From: DASQUK01 sp963813485
GTDB taxonomy: Bacteria; Actinomycetota; Acidimicrobiia; Acidimicrobiales; VFJN01
Reading direction: 5' to 3'
Length of the DNA: 64,000 nucleotides
NCBI GenBank assembly: GCA_963813485.1
Contig: CAWEZE010000022.1
Span: forward strand, 1-64,000
In this document: positions 17,978-27,627 of the stretch, one piece after another
How the letters are laid out: every line of letters begins with the position of its first letter
Position numbering within the stretch: the stretch's first letter is position 1
Notes under the pieces: model-generated
Database searches by the model: none
What the model was told of the DNA's origin: nothing
Seen by the model: only the letters and a program-made list of their open reading frames with translations
Made by a program: the position numbers and the translations under genes

Positions 17978-20601
17978 TGAATGGCGTCGAGCACGTTCAT
18001 GCGGCTGGCCCGCCACGCCGGGAGCAGGGCGGCGACGATGCCGGCAGCGGCGGCGATCAGGACGACGGCGATCACCTGGCCGTACGGGATCCGGAACTCG
18101 GTGAACCCTTCGTCGCTCAGCGCCGTGATGAACCCCCAGCCGCCGAGCAGGCCCACGGCCAACCCGAGCAGGGTGCCGAACACGGCGATGATGGCGGATT
18201 CCCAGCGGATGGTGGACCGCAGCTGTGAACGGGACGTCCCGACCGCCCGCAGCAGTCCCAGCTCGCGGGTGCGCTCGATCACCGACAGCGCAATGGTGTT
18301 GGCGATGCCGATCAGGGCGATGAACAGGGCCAGCGCGAGAAGGCCGAGCATCAGCAAGAGGATGGAGTCGAACTGGCTGCCGATGGCGTCCTTGTACTCG
18401 TCGACGCTCTGGACCTCGGCGGTGGGGAAGTCCGCCACGGCGGCCTCGATCTTGGGCTGGACCTCGTCGACCGACACGCCCGACTCGAGCTTGACGAACA
18501 CGCTGGCGTCGGTCACGTCGGCGTTGTCGGTCGCGTCGGTGCCCCCCACCGCCGCGTCGTAGTCGTCGAGCCCGAGCACGAAGTTCCCGATGCCGGTTCC
18601 CTCCTGCTCGGTGTCGTAGATGCCGCCCACGGTGTACGTGTGCGAACCCGTGTTGATGAATTCGGCGGTGACCTTGTCGCCGACCCCCAGCCCGAGGTCT
18701 TTCGCCTTGTCGGCCGAGAGCAGGATCGTCCCCGGTGCCAGCGAGGCGGATCCGTCGCGCAGCTGCAGCCCCAGGAGGTCGAAGGCACCCGGGCTGGTAC
18801 CGGTCACGCCCGTGTCGTCGCCTTCGACCTTGGCACGGGCGAACCTCACCGGCACGACGTCGGCCACGCCAGGAACCTTGCTCACCCGCTCGGCCACCTC
18901 CGTCGGCAGGCCGATCGCACCGAAGCTGCCCGAGTCGATGACGAAGTCGCCGCTGAACGAGTCGTCGAGGAACGCGTCGATCGAGGCGCGCAGCGAGGCG
19001 TTCACCACCAGGAAGAACGAGACGATGAGCACGCCGATCATCAGGGCCTGGGCGGTGGCGGCCGTTCGTTTCGGGTTGCGCCCGGCATTCTCCTTGGCGA
19101 GGTCCCCTGTCACGCCGCGGACTCGGCCCACGGGAGCGCCGATGCCGCGGCTGAAGGGCCGTGCCAGCACCGGGCCGAGCAGTAGCAGCCCGACGAATGC
19201 CAGCCCCACACCGACGCCCACGATCGCGGCGCTGCGAGCGTTGGCACCGGTGACCACCAGCACGACGCCGCCGACCGTGGCCACCAACCCGACGATGAAC
19301 CGCAACCGGGACTGACCGCCGGTCTCGATGGCGAGGTCACGCATGGCGGCCACCGGGGGCACGCGCGACGCTCGCCACGCCGGCACCATCGCGGAGACCA
19401 GCGTCACGACCACGCCGACCAGGAGGGCGATGACCGCCGCGTTCGGCCGAACCACCAGGCTGCCCGGGAGATCGAACAGATTGACGAGCACCGAGGCGAC
19501 ACCGAGCCCCAGCAGGAAGCCGATGACCGAACCCAGGATGCCGATGGCGAGCGCCTCCACGAAAACCGACCGGCGCACCTGGCGACGGCTGGCGCCGACC
19601 GCCCGCATGAGCGCCATCTCCCGTCCCCGCTGGGCCACGATGATCGCGAACGAGTTGTAGATGACGAACGTGCCGACGACGACGGCGATGATGGCGAAGA
19701 CCAGCAGGAAGGTCGTGATGAACGACAGCTGGTCCTTGAGGTCGGACTGGCTCTCCTCGGTGATTTCCTTGCCGGTGAGCACCTCGAGCCCGCTGTCGCC
19801 GTCGGCGGTCAGCTGGTCCTCGACCGAACGGGTGACCTCGGTCTGGGACACGCCTTGGTCGGCGACGATGCGGATCGAGTCGAACTTGCCGGGCTCGCCC
19901 ACCAGCCGCTGTGCCTCCTCCGTGGTCCACAGCGCGTAGGTGGCGCCGCCGGGGCTGTCGGCGTTGCCGAAGCGGGCGATACCGACCAGCTCGTAGTCAC
20001 CGGACGCGGCCCCGGTCTGGATCGGCACCTTGTCGCCCACCTGGTAGCCCGTGTCCTTGGCGCTGCCGCGATCGATGACCACCTCGCCGTCCGACCGAGG
20101 GGCTCGGCCCTCCGCCAGCGTGAAGCCGTTGAGCCGGTCGACCTCGCCCCAGTTGCCGCCGAACGTCGGCGGGCCCATCGCCGGGTCGCCCACCGGGTCG
20201 CCGTCCTTGTCGATGATCCGGGCGAAGCCCTGGACGAACCCCTCGGCCTCGGCGACATCGGGTGCGCCGCGGACGTCGTCGAGGATCGACGCATCGACCC
20301 GGCTGCGGATCTCGCCGCCAAACCCATCGTCGATCGTCTGGTCGGAGCGCACCACGGCGTCGGTGCCCTCGAACGCGGTGGCGAACAGGTCGTCGAACGA
20401 CTTGTTCATGGTGTCGGTGAGCATGAGCACGCCGGCCACGAACGCCACCCCGAGCGCCACGGCCAGCAGGGTGGAAATCAGGCGTCCCTTGTGGTCCACG
20501 AGACCCCGGAGCGCGACCTTGGTCATGCCGCCCGCGGCCTTCCGGCCGGTGATCACCGGCGGGCGGGATGGGGGAGGCGCGGTCGTGAGGTCGGTGGCCA
20601 T
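17968..20601 (-). CDS. ABC transporter permease, FtsX/MacB family
   Basis: The 877-residue membrane protein opens with a cytoplasmic N-terminus and a membrane segment (LISTLLAVALGVAFVAGVLML, about 44-64). A large extracytoplasmic MacB-type domain follows. The first FtsX domain has three segments and the QRGREMALMRAVGASRRQVRRS coupling motif; then come a second periplasmic-type domain and a second FtsX domain (VIERTRELGLLRAVGTSR). Such permeases usually export lipids or peptides or remodel the envelope rather than import nutrients. The ATG has a GGGAGG upstream. The ATPase gene lies 96 bp before it. The substrate is unknown. Confidence 0.9.
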   Translation of the reverse strand: MATDLTTAPPPSRPPVITGRKAAGGMTKVALRGLVDHKGRLISTLLAVALGVAFVAGVLMLTDTMNKSFDDLFATAFEGTDAVVRSDQTIDDGFGGEIRSRVDASILDDVRGAPDVAEAEGFVQGFARIIDKDGDPVGDPAMGPPTFGGNWGEVDRLNGFTLAEGRAPRSDGEVVIDRGSAKDTGYQVGDKVPIQTGAASGDYELVGIARFGNADSPGGATYALWTTEEAQRLVGEPGKFDSIRIVADQGVSQTEVTRSVEDQLTADGDSGLEVLTGKEITEESQSDLKDQLSFITTFLLVFAIIAVVVGTFVIYNSFAIIVAQRGREMALMRAVGASRRQVRRSVFVEALAIGILGSVIGFLLGLGVASVLVNLFDLPGSLVVRPNAAVIALLVGVVVTLVSAMVPAWRASRVPPVAAMRDLAIETGGQSRLRFIVGLVATVGGVVLVVTGANARSAAIVGVGVGLAFVGLLLLGPVLARPFSRGIGAPVGRVRGVTGDLAKENAGRNPKRTAATAQALMIGVLIVSFFLVVNASLRASIDAFLDDSFSGDFVIDSGSFGAIGLPTEVAERVSKVPGVADVVPVRFARAKVEGDDTGVTGTSPGAFDLLGLQLRDGSASLAPGTILLSADKAKDLGLGVGDKVTAEFINTGSHTYTVGGIYDTEQEGTGIGNFVLGLDDYDAAVGGTDATDNADVTDASVFVKLESGVSVDEVQPKIEAAVADFPTAEVQSVDEYKDAIGSQFDSILLLMLGLLALALFIALIGIANTIALSVIERTRELGLLRAVGTSRSQLRSTIRWESAIIAVFGTLLGLAVGLLGGWGFITALSDEGFTEFRIPYGQVIAVVLIAAAAGIVAALLPAWRASRMNVLDAIHTE

Positions 20602-20697
20602 CAGTGCCTCCCGTGGGGCTGCGCCCCACACCCATCGCCATCACGCAGTCGTAAGGCGCTCGCGCCGTCGGCCTGCATCGCTCGCTTCGCTCGCACG

Positions 20698-21477
20698 TCA
20701 GTCGCCCAACTGCTTCAGCCGGTCGAGAACGCGCTCGGCCGTAGGGTCGTCCATGTGATCGACGATGCGCCCGTCGTTCAGGAACAGCACGGCGTCGGCG
20801 TAGGAGGCGGCATTCGGATCGTGGGTCACCATGACGATGGTCTGGCCCATCTCGCGCACCGCCCGGCGCAGGAAGTCGAGGATCTCGGCGCCCGCGCGGG
20901 AGTCGAGGTTGCCGGTGGGCTCGTCGGCGAAGATGATCTTGGGTTGGCTCGCCAGCGCCCGGGCCACCGCCACCCGCTGCTGCTGCCCACCGGAGAGCTC
21001 GCTCGGCCGATGCGTCAGCCGATCGGCGAGGCCGGTGGTCTTGATCACCTGCTCGAGCCAGTTGGCGTCCGGCTTCTCTCCCGCCAGCGCCGACGGCAGC
21101 GTGATGTTCTCGATGGCGGTGAGGGTCGGTACGAGGTTGAACGTCTGGAACACGAAGCCGACGCTGTCGCGCCGCAGCCGGGTCAGGTCCTTGTCGCTGA
21201 GGGTGGTGAGGTCGGTGTCACCGATGAACACCCTGCCGGACGTGAGCGAGTCGAGCCCGGCGAGGCAGTGCATCAGCGTCGACTTGCCGGACCCCGACGG
21301 GCCCATGATCGCGGTGTACTGACCGTCGGGCAGCTCGACCGTCACGTCGTCGAGGGCGACGACGGCGGTGTCGCCGCTGCCGTAGATCTTGGTGGCGTCG
21401 ACCGCCCGGGCCGCCGGGAGGGGTGCGGTGGCGGTGGCAGGTCCAGACGCGTCGAAGGGATCCGCGGTCGAGGTCAT
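20698..21477 (-). CDS. ABC transporter ATP-binding protein, MacB/LolD type
   Basis: The 259-residue ATPase has Walker A GPSGSGKST, signature LSGGQQQRVAVARAL, Walker B IIFADEPTGNLD and H-loop MVTHD. The GNLD after Walker B is typical of MacB/LolD-type ATPases. It energises the permease encoded just downstream. The two genes sit between ftsK and rimO, which are closer together in many actinobacteria, so they look like an insertion in the core block. Confidence 0.93.
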   Translation of the reverse strand: MTSTADPFDASGPATATAPLPAARAVDATKIYGSGDTAVVALDDVTVELPDGQYTAIMGPSGSGKSTLMHCLAGLDSLTSGRVFIGDTDLTTLSDKDLTRLRRDSVGFVFQTFNLVPTLTAIENITLPSALAGEKPDANWLEQVIKTTGLADRLTHRPSELSGGQQQRVAVARALASQPKIIFADEPTGNLDSRAGAEILDFLRRAVREMGQTIVMVTHDPNAASYADAVLFLNDGRIVDHMDDPTAERVLDRLKQLGD

Positions 21478-21538
21478 GACGAGAACCTACGGCACGCGCC
21501 GCCGTCCGGTCATCACGATTCGAGCGGATCGGACGTCG

Positions 21539-24007
21539 CTAGTGCTGATCGACCAGCTCGTCCAGCTCGTCCACCGTCATGAGCACGGCCCGGGCCTTGG
21601 AGCCCTCGGACGGCCCTACGACCCCCCGTTGCTCCAACAGGTCCATGAGCCGGCCCGCCCGGGCGAAGCCCACGCGGAGCTTGCGCTGCAGCATCGACGT
21701 CGAACCGAGCTGGCTGCGCACGACCAGGTCCATCGCCTGCCTCAACAGGTCGTCATCGTCGTCGTCGCCTCCGCCGCCGCCTCCGGACGACCCCCCGAGG
21801 CCGTCGTCGCTCCCCTGCACCGATTCGTCGAAGCTCACGTCCGGCGCCTGGCGCTTCCACACCCCCGTCACCTTGCGCACCTCGTCCTCGGTTACCCACG
21901 CGCCCTGGATGCGACGCGCCACCGACGAGCCACCGTCGAGCAACAACATGTCGCCCTTGCCCACCAGGCGCTCGGCGCCCCCCTGGTCGAGGATCACGCG
22001 ACTGTCCGTCACCGAGGCGACCGCGAAGGCGATGCGGGCCGGCACGTTGGCCTTGATGAGGCCGGTGATCACGTTGACCGACGGGCGCTGCGTGGCGATG
22101 ACGAGGTGGATCCCGACCGCCCGCGCCATCTGGGCCAGGCGGGCGATCGAGTCCTCGACGTCGCGGGCGGCCACCATCATGAGGTCGGACAGCTCGTCGA
22201 CGACCACCAGCACGAACGGCAGCCGCGAGAAGCCCGGCGCCGGCTCCGCCGATCCGCCGGCACCCTGGCCGGCGGCCAGGTCGCCCCGGTCGACGGCGCT
22301 GTTGTAGCCGGTGATGTCGCGGAAGCCGACCTCGGCCAGCAGGTCGTAGCGTCGCTCCATCTCCTTGACCGCCCAGGCGAGCGCGTTGGCCGCCTTCTTC
22401 GGGTTGGTCACCACCTGGGTCAGCAGGTGGGGTAGCCGGTCGTACTGGCCCATCTCGACCCGCTTGGGGTCGACCAAGATCATGCGCACCTGGTCGGGTG
22501 TGCTCCGCATCAGGATCGACGTGAGCATCGAGTTGAGGCAGCTCGACTTGCCCGCCCCGGTGGCACCGGCGATGAGGACGTGGGGCATGGCCGCCAGGTT
22601 CATCATGATGGATCGGCCGTTGATGTCGCGGCCCATCGCCACCTCGAGGGGGTGGGTGGCCCGGCGGGCCTCCTCTGTGAGGAGGATGTCGCCCAGCGCC
22701 ACGATCTGGCGGCGGCTGTTGGGCACCTCGACGCCGATGGCCTGCTTGCCGGGGATGGGGGCCAGGATCCGGACGTCGGGCGTCGCCATGGTGTAGGCGA
22801 TGTCCTTGTGGAGGCTTGTCACCCGGTTGACCTTCACGCCCGGGCCCAGCTCGAGCTCGTAGCGGGTGACGGTCGGCCCGACCACCATGCCCACCAGCCG
22901 CGTCTCGACGGCATGGTCGGCCAGTGCCTTCTCGAGGGTGCGGCCGGTCTCCTCGATCATCCGGCGGTCCACCTGGTGCGACCCGCTGCGCTCGAGCAGG
23001 CTGATCGGCGGCAGTCGCCACGGCGACGCCTTGGCCGCAGGACCGAGGTCGATCTCGAGCTGTTCCGGGGACTCCTCGGGCTCGGGCACGACCACGTTGA
23101 CCCCGCGTCGACGCCGGCCAGCGCCGCCGCTCAGGGTGGCGTCGCCATCGGGGGCTCCGGCCTCGCCGCCGGGCGCGTCCACCAGGGTCTCGTCGCCCAG
23201 CGCCCGCTCGTCCCACTCCTCGGGCAGGGCCGGGTCGTCGGACTCCGGACGCAGGCGGAACAGCGTCGCCAGCCGCTGGCCGATGACCGCGGTCAGCGGG
23301 CGGAAACCGGCCACGGTGCGGTCGGCCGCCACGCGGATGGGTGTGCGGGTGAGCACGACCAGCCCGGCCACGGCCAGGAGGACGAAGATGGCGGCCGCCC
23401 CGCCGGCGCCGAGCACGCCGGTGGCCCCTCGACCCATGGCGACGCCCACGTAGCCGCCCGCGTCGCGCAGTTCGTCGTCGGGGGCCGAGAACTCGGGGCT
23501 GCCACCCGCCAGGTGCAACAGTCCGGCAAGCGCCAGGGTGAGGAGCGTGGATCCGACGCCGACGTGCGCAGCGATCGACGCGCCGTCGACCTGGTTGCCG
23601 TCTGGCACTCCGGGTCGGTCGGGGTCACCGGTCGGCCGGGGACCGCGGTGCAGCACCAAGACGAGGCCACCGGCAAGAAGCGCGGGCGGCAACGCGAACC
23701 GGAGCAATCCCAGGACCAGACCGGCGCCGTCGTCGAGTGCCCGCCCGGCGGGGCCGCCGGCGTCGGCGTAGATACCGAGTCCCGTGACTATGGCCCCCGC
23801 CATGAGCACCAGGCCGGCCACGTCGTCGGCATGGTCGGCGAGCGCCCGCCCGGAGGCCTCCAGGGCGCGCTGGGCCACGGGCGGCGCGGCCGACCGCGAG
23901 CGGCGACTACTGCCGGTACGCGAACCGACCCAGCGCTTCTGCGGGCGCTTGGACGAGCCCCGGCGCGACCGGGAGCGCGACGAATGGGAACGTTGGCGTG
24001 CTGTCAC
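21539..24007 (-). CDS. ftsK: DNA translocase FtsK
   Basis: FtsK pumps DNA through the division septum toward dif and activates chromosome dimer resolution. The 822-residue protein starts with an Arg/Ser-rich tail and has several N-terminal membrane segments, an acidic linker, and a motor with AGATGAGKSSCLNSML (Walker A) and VLVVVDELSDLMM (Walker B). A Gly/Asp low-complexity linker (GGGGGGDDDDDD) leads to a C-terminal gamma winged-helix domain (TSMLQRKLRVGFARAGRLMDLLE) that reads KOPS sites. GTG at 24007 is the most likely start. It is divergent from the SDR gene. Confidence 0.94.
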   Translation of the reverse strand: MTARQRSHSSRSRSRRGSSKRPQKRWVGSRTGSSRRSRSAAPPVAQRALEASGRALADHADDVAGLVLMAGAIVTGLGIYADAGGPAGRALDDGAGLVLGLLRFALPPALLAGGLVLVLHRGPRPTGDPDRPGVPDGNQVDGASIAAHVGVGSTLLTLALAGLLHLAGGSPEFSAPDDELRDAGGYVGVAMGRGATGVLGAGGAAAIFVLLAVAGLVVLTRTPIRVAADRTVAGFRPLTAVIGQRLATLFRLRPESDDPALPEEWDERALGDETLVDAPGGEAGAPDGDATLSGGAGRRRRGVNVVVPEPEESPEQLEIDLGPAAKASPWRLPPISLLERSGSHQVDRRMIEETGRTLEKALADHAVETRLVGMVVGPTVTRYELELGPGVKVNRVTSLHKDIAYTMATPDVRILAPIPGKQAIGVEVPNSRRQIVALGDILLTEEARRATHPLEVAMGRDINGRSIMMNLAAMPHVLIAGATGAGKSSCLNSMLTSILMRSTPDQVRMILVDPKRVEMGQYDRLPHLLTQVVTNPKKAANALAWAVKEMERRYDLLAEVGFRDITGYNSAVDRGDLAAGQGAGGSAEPAPGFSRLPFVLVVVDELSDLMMVAARDVEDSIARLAQMARAVGIHLVIATQRPSVNVITGLIKANVPARIAFAVASVTDSRVILDQGGAERLVGKGDMLLLDGGSSVARRIQGAWVTEDEVRKVTGVWKRQAPDVSFDESVQGSDDGLGGSSGGGGGGDDDDDDLLRQAMDLVVRSQLGSTSMLQRKLRVGFARAGRLMDLLEQRGVVGPSEGSKARAVLMTVDELDELVDQH

Positions 24008-24070
24008 AACAGCCACAACGCTACCAGTAGCCACATACACCACAGGCGGAGGACTGCGAGGGGCGTCGCC

Positions 24071-24883
24071 ATGTCGGTCTACTGTCCGGGCGTGGCTGGA
24101 GCGCGGATCCCCGGCATCGCCGTCGTCACCGGTGCGAGCTCGGGCATCGGCGCGGCCACCGCCCGAGCGCTGGCCAACGACGGCTGGCGGGTGCTGGTCG
24201 GCGCCCGCCGTGTCGATCGCATCGAGGCCCTGGCCACCGGGATCGGCGCCCTGTCCCATCAGCTGGACGTCGACGACTCGGACTCGGTCGAGCGCTTCGC
24301 GGCGTTCGTCGCGGCCGCCGACCAAGACCAGGGCGGCATGGTCGGTCCGAGCCGGCTACTGGTCAACAACGCCGGCGGCGCCTTCGGCTGGGCACCGGTC
24401 GCCGCTGCCGACGAGCAGCAGTGGCGGGCCATGTACGAGACGAACGTGCTCGGCGTCGTGCGCATGATCAAGGCGCTGCTGCCCGTGCTCGAGGCTCGCG
24501 GGGACGGCACCGTGGTCACCGTCGGCTCGATCGCCGGTCATGAGCCCTATCCCAACGGCGCCGGTTACAACGCGGCCAAGTTCGCGGTGAGGGCGGTGAT
24601 GTCGGCGCTGCGCCAGGAGTTGCTGGGCCGCCCGGTGCGCGTCTGCGAGATCGACCCCGGCATGGTGGAGACGGAGTTCAGCCTGGTGCGCTTCGGCGGC
24701 GACGCGGAACGGGCCGCGGCCGTGTACGAGGGTGTGACGCCGCTGACGCCCGAGGATGTCGCCGAGTGCATCCGCTGGGTCGCGGCACGCCCGCCCCACG
24801 TCAACGTCGACCAGCTCGTGGTGCTGGCGCGCGATCAGGCCGGCGCCCGGCAGATCCATCGCCGCAGCGTCGAGCGGGGCTAG
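24071..24883 (+). CDS. Short-chain dehydrogenase/reductase
   Basis: The 270-residue NAD(P)-dependent oxidoreductase of the classical SDR family has TGASSGIG (cofactor), NNAGG, a catalytic Ser in VGSIAG and the YNAAK motif (Tyr, Lys). Its opening and C-terminus resemble the YdfG group acting on 3-hydroxy acids or serine, but the substrate is not certain. It is a lone plus-strand gene between ftsK and mutM. Confidence 0.85.
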   Translation: MSVYCPGVAGARIPGIAVVTGASSGIGAATARALANDGWRVLVGARRVDRIEALATGIGALSHQLDVDDSDSVERFAAFVAAADQDQGGMVGPSRLLVNNAGGAFGWAPVAAADEQQWRAMYETNVLGVVRMIKALLPVLEARGDGTVVTVGSIAGHEPYPNGAGYNAAKFAVRAVMSALRQELLGRPVRVCEIDPGMVETEFSLVRFGGDAERAAAVYEGVTPLTPEDVAECIRWVAARPPHVNVDQLVVLARDQAGARQIHRRSVERG

Positions 24884-24957
24884 CCGTCGGCGGCGGCGAA
24901 GGCGTCGAGGATCGCCTCGCTGATCGCCAGCGAGATGCCAGGCAGCGGCGGCAGGGG

Positions 24958-25854
24958 TCAGGGGCGCTTCCCGCCCCGCCGGCCCGCGCGGCCGTGGGAG
25001 CGGGAGACGTGGCTCGGGCCGGGCTGGCAGGTCGGGCACCACGTGGTCGTGCGGCCGTCGAGCACGCGCGAGCGCAGTTCCGTACCGCAGCGCGGGCACG
25101 GCAGGCCGCCCTGGCCGTAGACGTTGAGGCGCTGCTGGTTGCGGCCCGGGCGGCCCTCGGCGTCGCGGTAGGTGGTGAGCGTGGTGCCCCCGTGATGCAG
25201 GCTGCCGGCCAGGACCTCCCGCACCGCGTCGAGCAGCGCCGCGGCCTGTGCCCGGGTCACGGTGCGCCGGGCCGGATTGATTCGGGCCCGCCACAGCGCC
25301 TCGTCGGCGTAGATGTTGCCCACTCCGGCGATGGGACGCTGGCTGAGCAGCTGTGTCTTCACCGCCCGCCGGCTGCGCTTGAGCGCCCGCCAGAAGTCCT
25401 CGGGCGTGAGCCGGCGATCGAGGGCGTCGGGCCCCTGCACGGCCAGCGTCCCGCCGTAATGCCCGTCCTCGGCCACGGCGAGCCGGCCGAAGCGACGCAC
25501 GTCCCGGTACTCCAACGCCTGCCCGGCCTGGGACACGTCTCCCGCTCCCACGGCCGCTCGGGCCGGCCCGTCGAGGCCCCACCAGGCGCGCACGTAGGCG
25601 TCCCCCGAGTCGCCCGCGGGACGCACCCGCAGCGAGCCCGTCATCCCCAGGTGCACGATCAGCTCCCGCCCGTCGTCGAGGGACAGCAACAGGTACTTGC
25701 CGCGCCGCGCCGTGCCGGTGATGGTGGCGCCCTCCACCTCGAGTGCGGCGGTGAACTTGGGATGCGGGAAGGCCCATGCCGAGGCCAGCCGACGGCCCAC
25801 CACCAGCGGCTCGAGTTGCCGGCGGATGGTCTCGACCTCGGGAAGCTCAGGCAT
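24958..25854 (-). CDS. mutM: Formamidopyrimidine-DNA glycosylase (Fpg), with two element-encoded insertions
   Basis: MutM removes 8-oxoguanine and formamidopyrimidines. The 298-residue protein has the catalytic N-terminus PELPEVE (after Met removal), the conserved Lys in the beta-hairpin, H2TH with VGNIYADE, and a C-terminal zinc finger (CPRCG and CPTCQ). Residues 97-111 and 278-292 are each encoded by exactly one copy of a 45-bp palindromic element. Without them the protein reads LDG-QALEYRDVRRFG and CPTCQ-RGGKRP, both matching the normal family sequence. The second copy lies after the zinc finger. The gene is downstream of rnj on the same strand. Confidence 0.95.
   Translation of the reverse strand: MPELPEVETIRRQLEPLVVGRRLASAWAFPHPKFTAALEVEGATITGTARRGKYLLLSLDDGRELIVHLGMTGSLRVRPAGDSGDAYVRAWWGLDGPARAAVGAGDVSQAGQALEYRDVRRFGRLAVAEDGHYGGTLAVQGPDALDRRLTPEDFWRALKRSRRAVKTQLLSQRPIAGVGNIYADEALWRARINPARRTVTRAQAAALLDAVREVLAGSLHHGGTTLTTYRDAEGRPGRNQQRLNVYGQGGLPCPRCGTELRSRVLDGRTTTWCPTCQPGPSHVSRSHGRAGRRGGKRP
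24979..25023 (-). repeat. 45-bp palindromic element, copy 2 in mutM
   Basis: This copy is inverted relative to copy 1 and agrees with it at about 41 of 45 positions. It encodes residues 278-292 after the zinc finger. Its ends are inverted repeats built on CCGGCCCGAGC. Confidence 0.9.
25522..25566 (+). repeat. 45-bp palindromic element, copy 1 in mutM
   Basis: The element spans exactly 15 codons (residues 97-111) in codon register. Ends are CCCGGCCTGGG and CTCGGGCCGG; the consensus of all copies has 11-bp inverted ends around CACGTCTCCCGCTCCCACGG. Deleting it joins LDG to QALEYRDVRRFG, the expected family sequence. Confidence 0.9.
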
Positions 25855-25863
25855 CGACCGGGG

Positions 25864-27537
25864 TCACGCCTCCATGATCACGGGGACGATCATCGGGCGG
25901 CGCTTGGTCGACTCGTTGACGAAGCGGCCCGCCGCTCGGCGGACCACCTTCTGCAGCGCCTCGATGTCGGTGCCGCCCTCGACGAACGACTGCTTGACCG
26001 CCTGGCGCACCTCCTCCGCGCATTCGGCCAGCAGTGGCTCGGCCTCGGGGGCGTAGACCCAGCCGCGGGTGATGATCTCGGGGCCGGTGAGGATCGCACC
26101 GGTGGCCACGTCCACCGTGACCACGACCACCACCACGCCCTCCTCGGCCAGCACTCGTCGGTCTCGCAGCACGCCGTGGCCGACGTCGCCGATGATCCCG
26201 TCGACGTACAGGTAGCCGGCCGGAACCGTGGCGTCGACGCGCAGGCCGTCGTCGTCGAGCACCAGCTGGTCGCCGTCTGTGCACACGAGCACGTGCTCGG
26301 CGCCCACCACGCCCATGCTGCGGGCCAGCTTGGCGTGGGCGACCATGTGGCGGTACTCGCCGTGCACCGGCACGAACCAGTCGGGGCGCACGATCGACAG
26401 CAGGGTCTTGAGCTCCTCCTGCTTGGCGTGTCCCGAGGCGTGCACGTCGGCGACGCCCGAGTGCACGACCTCGGCGCCCAGCCGCACCAGCCCGTCGATC
26501 ACCTTGGACACGTTCATCTCGTTGCCGGGAATGGGGTGCGACGACAGGATGACCGTGTCGTCGGCGTTGATCTCCAGCCACCGGTTGTTGCGCTGGGCCA
26601 TGAGCGACAGCGCGGACATGGGCTCGCCCTGGCTGCCGGTGGAGATCACGCACACCTTGCCCGGGGGCAGGTCGCGCACGTCGTCGATGTCGACGAGCGC
26701 GTGGTCGGGGATGCGTAGCAAACCCATGTCCCGAGCCAGCCGCACGTTCTTCTTCATCGACATCCCCAGCGTCGCCACCTTGCGCCGGAACGCCACGGCG
26801 GCGTCCGCGATCTGCTGCACGCGGTGGATGTGGCTGGCGAAGCAGGCGATGACGATGCGGCGGCCCTCGTGCTGGTGGAACAGCTCGTGGAGCACCCCGC
26901 CGATGGAGGTCTCGCTGCGGGCGTAGCCGGGCTCCTCGGCGTTGGTGGAGTCGCTCAGCAGCAGGCGTACGCCGTCCCCCGACGCCAGGGCGCCGATGCG
27001 CCCGAGGTCGGTGAGCCGGCCGTCGACCGGCGTGAGGTCGAGCTTGAAGTCGCCACTGTGGAGGATCGTGCCCTGCGGCGTGTGGAACGCGGTGGCGAAG
27101 CCGTGCGGCACCGAGTGGGTGACGGGAATGAACTCGACCTCGCACGGGCCGATCCTCCGCCGCTCGCCGTCGAACACGGGGATCAGCTCGGTTCGGTCGA
27201 GCAGGCCCGCCTCCTCGATGCGGTTGCGGGCCAGGCCGAGCGTCAGCTCGGAGCCGTAGATCGGAAAGGACATCTCCCGCAGCAGGTAGCCCAGCCCGCC
27301 CATGTGATCCTCGTGGCCGTGGGTGATGATCGCCCCGTCGACGCGCCCCGCGTTCTCGCGCAGGTAGGTGAAGTCGGGCAGGACGAGGTCGACTCCGAGC
27401 ATGTCGAGCTCGGGAAACATCAGCCCCACGTCGAGCAGGAGGATGCGGCCCCCCACCTCGATGCACGCGCAGTTCCGCCCGATCTCGCCGAGGCCGCCGA
27501 GGAAGGTGATGCGAACTGGATCGGGACGCTCGCTCAT
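25864..27537 (-). CDS. rnj: Ribonuclease J
   Basis: RNase J has 5'-3' exonuclease and endonuclease activity in mRNA turnover and rRNA maturation. The 557-residue protein carries the metallo-beta-lactamase motif HGHEDH, a later HSGD, the beta-CASP region (ACFASHIHRVQQ, STGSQGEPMSAL, HASGHA) and a C-terminal domain. The ATG at 27537 (MSERPDPVRITFLGGLGEIG) is chosen over an upstream in-frame ATG. The dapA-rnj order, here dapA then rnj on the minus strand, is common in actinobacteria. Confidence 0.96.
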   Translation of the reverse strand: MSERPDPVRITFLGGLGEIGRNCACIEVGGRILLLDVGLMFPELDMLGVDLVLPDFTYLRENAGRVDGAIITHGHEDHMGGLGYLLREMSFPIYGSELTLGLARNRIEEAGLLDRTELIPVFDGERRRIGPCEVEFIPVTHSVPHGFATAFHTPQGTILHSGDFKLDLTPVDGRLTDLGRIGALASGDGVRLLLSDSTNAEEPGYARSETSIGGVLHELFHQHEGRRIVIACFASHIHRVQQIADAAVAFRRKVATLGMSMKKNVRLARDMGLLRIPDHALVDIDDVRDLPPGKVCVISTGSQGEPMSALSLMAQRNNRWLEINADDTVILSSHPIPGNEMNVSKVIDGLVRLGAEVVHSGVADVHASGHAKQEELKTLLSIVRPDWFVPVHGEYRHMVAHAKLARSMGVVGAEHVLVCTDGDQLVLDDDGLRVDATVPAGYLYVDGIIGDVGHGVLRDRRVLAEEGVVVVVVTVDVATGAILTGPEIITRGWVYAPEAEPLLAECAEEVRQAVKQSFVEGGTDIEALQKVVRRAAGRFVNESTKRRPMIVPVIMEA

Positions 27538-27627
27538 GGTGTCGGGGAACCTATCGGTCGCGGCCGTGCGCCCGAAACCTGTCGTGGGATCGGTGGGCGG
27601 AGCCACCAGATCCGCGCCAGGAATCGG

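Noticed and set aside
20602..20697. GC-rich palindromes between the ABC ATPase and permease genes considered as a terminator
   Set aside because: Several short self-complementary stretches are present, but both genes are on the same strand and belong together. No single strong stem stood out, so I list no feature.
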